A DNA stretch of 5,871 bases from Candidatus Nealsonbacteria bacterium RBG_13_36_15. GTDB lineage: Bacteria > Patescibacteriota > Minisyncoccia > Minisyncoccales > RBG-13-36-15. Both the position numbers and the translations under genes were made by a program. Of the stretch, positions 5,803-5,871 are shown piece by piece; within the stretch, counting starts at the first letter, position 1, and the number at the start of each line of letters is the position of its first letter. The notes under the pieces were generated by a model. That model worked only from the letters and a program-made list of their open reading frames with translations. It searched no databases and was not told the DNA's origin. The DNA lies in the NCBI GenBank assembly GCA_001819145.1, contig MHLV01000014.1:1-5871 (forward strand), given 5' to 3'.

Positions 5803-5871
5803 TTATTCTAAGACCTTCTTTATTTCCTCAACTATTTGGCTTGGAGTATAATTCGCTTTTATTAAATATTT
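5803..5871 (-). CDS. C-terminal 22 residues of an unidentified protein (cut by window edge)
   Basis: An open frame enters from the right edge and stops at a TAA (5805-5803), 14 nt before the apgM start. The visible end contains YTPSQIVEEIKKVLE, an amphipathic C-terminal helix. It loosely resembles the last helix of nucleoside monophosphate kinases such as thymidylate or adenylate kinase, but the fragment is too short to name. Spacing and strand indicate that it shares a transcript with apgM. Confidence 0.6.
   Translation of the reverse strand, partial: KYLIKANYTPSQIVEEIKKVLE

Noticed and set aside
1..5871. tRNA, rRNA, CRISPR array or recoded stop codons
   Set aside because: No cloverleaf, ribosomal segment or regularly spaced repeats were seen, and all genes read cleanly with the standard code.

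Overview
The window is a stretch of AT-rich bacterial chromosome (roughly one third G+C by eye) with every supported gene on the minus strand. Reading in the direction of transcription (right to left), it holds the tail of an unidentified gene, an archaeal-type phosphoglycerate mutase (apgM), a membrane-anchored thioredoxin-fold protein, a small glutaredoxin-like protein, a membrane protein with a bacterial PH domain, an NAD-type glyceraldehyde-3-phosphate dehydrogenase, a strong terminator, and the first 440 codons of an AMP-forming acetyl-CoA synthetase that runs off the left edge. Short genes, tight spacing, few recognisable Shine-Dalgarno sites, an apgM-type mutase beside a bacterial GAPDH, and a CPYG-type secreted redox protein suggest a member of the Patescibacteria (CPR), perhaps Parcubacteria. 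This is an inference from gene content only. The standard code fits: no in-frame TGA is needed.

Layout: 5803-5871 tail of an upstream gene; 4583-5788 apgM, 14 nt downstream of it; 3504-4535 membrane-anchored DsbA/GILT-like protein; 3298-3486 a 189-bp non-coding element; 3066-3296 glutaredoxin; 2483-3049 PH-domain protein; 1441-2451 gap; 1388-1426 terminator; 1353-1381 probable promoter; 1-1320 acs (partial). Two themes mix here: lower glycolysis and acetate activation (GAPDH, phosphoglycerate mutase, acetyl-CoA synthetase), and thiol redox chemistry on both sides of the membrane (glutaredoxin inside, Dsb-like protein outside).

The most interesting item is the 189-bp gene-free element between the Dsb-like gene and the glutaredoxin gene. 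It has 12-bp perfect terminal inverted repeats that extend imperfectly to 29 bp (23 of 29 matching), and it is flanked on both sides by the 4-bp direct repeat CATA, as a target-site duplication would be. Removing the element and one CATA puts the glutaredoxin ATG 14 nt after the Dsb-like stop codon, in keeping with the tight spacing of neighbouring genes. It therefore looks like a MITE-like, non-autonomous insertion that landed on the start codon of an operon gene and duplicated that codon. Secondary points of interest are a His-to-Glu change at a predicted metal ligand of ApgM, and a monothiol CPYG centre with a GILT-like HGxxE segment in the Dsb-like protein.
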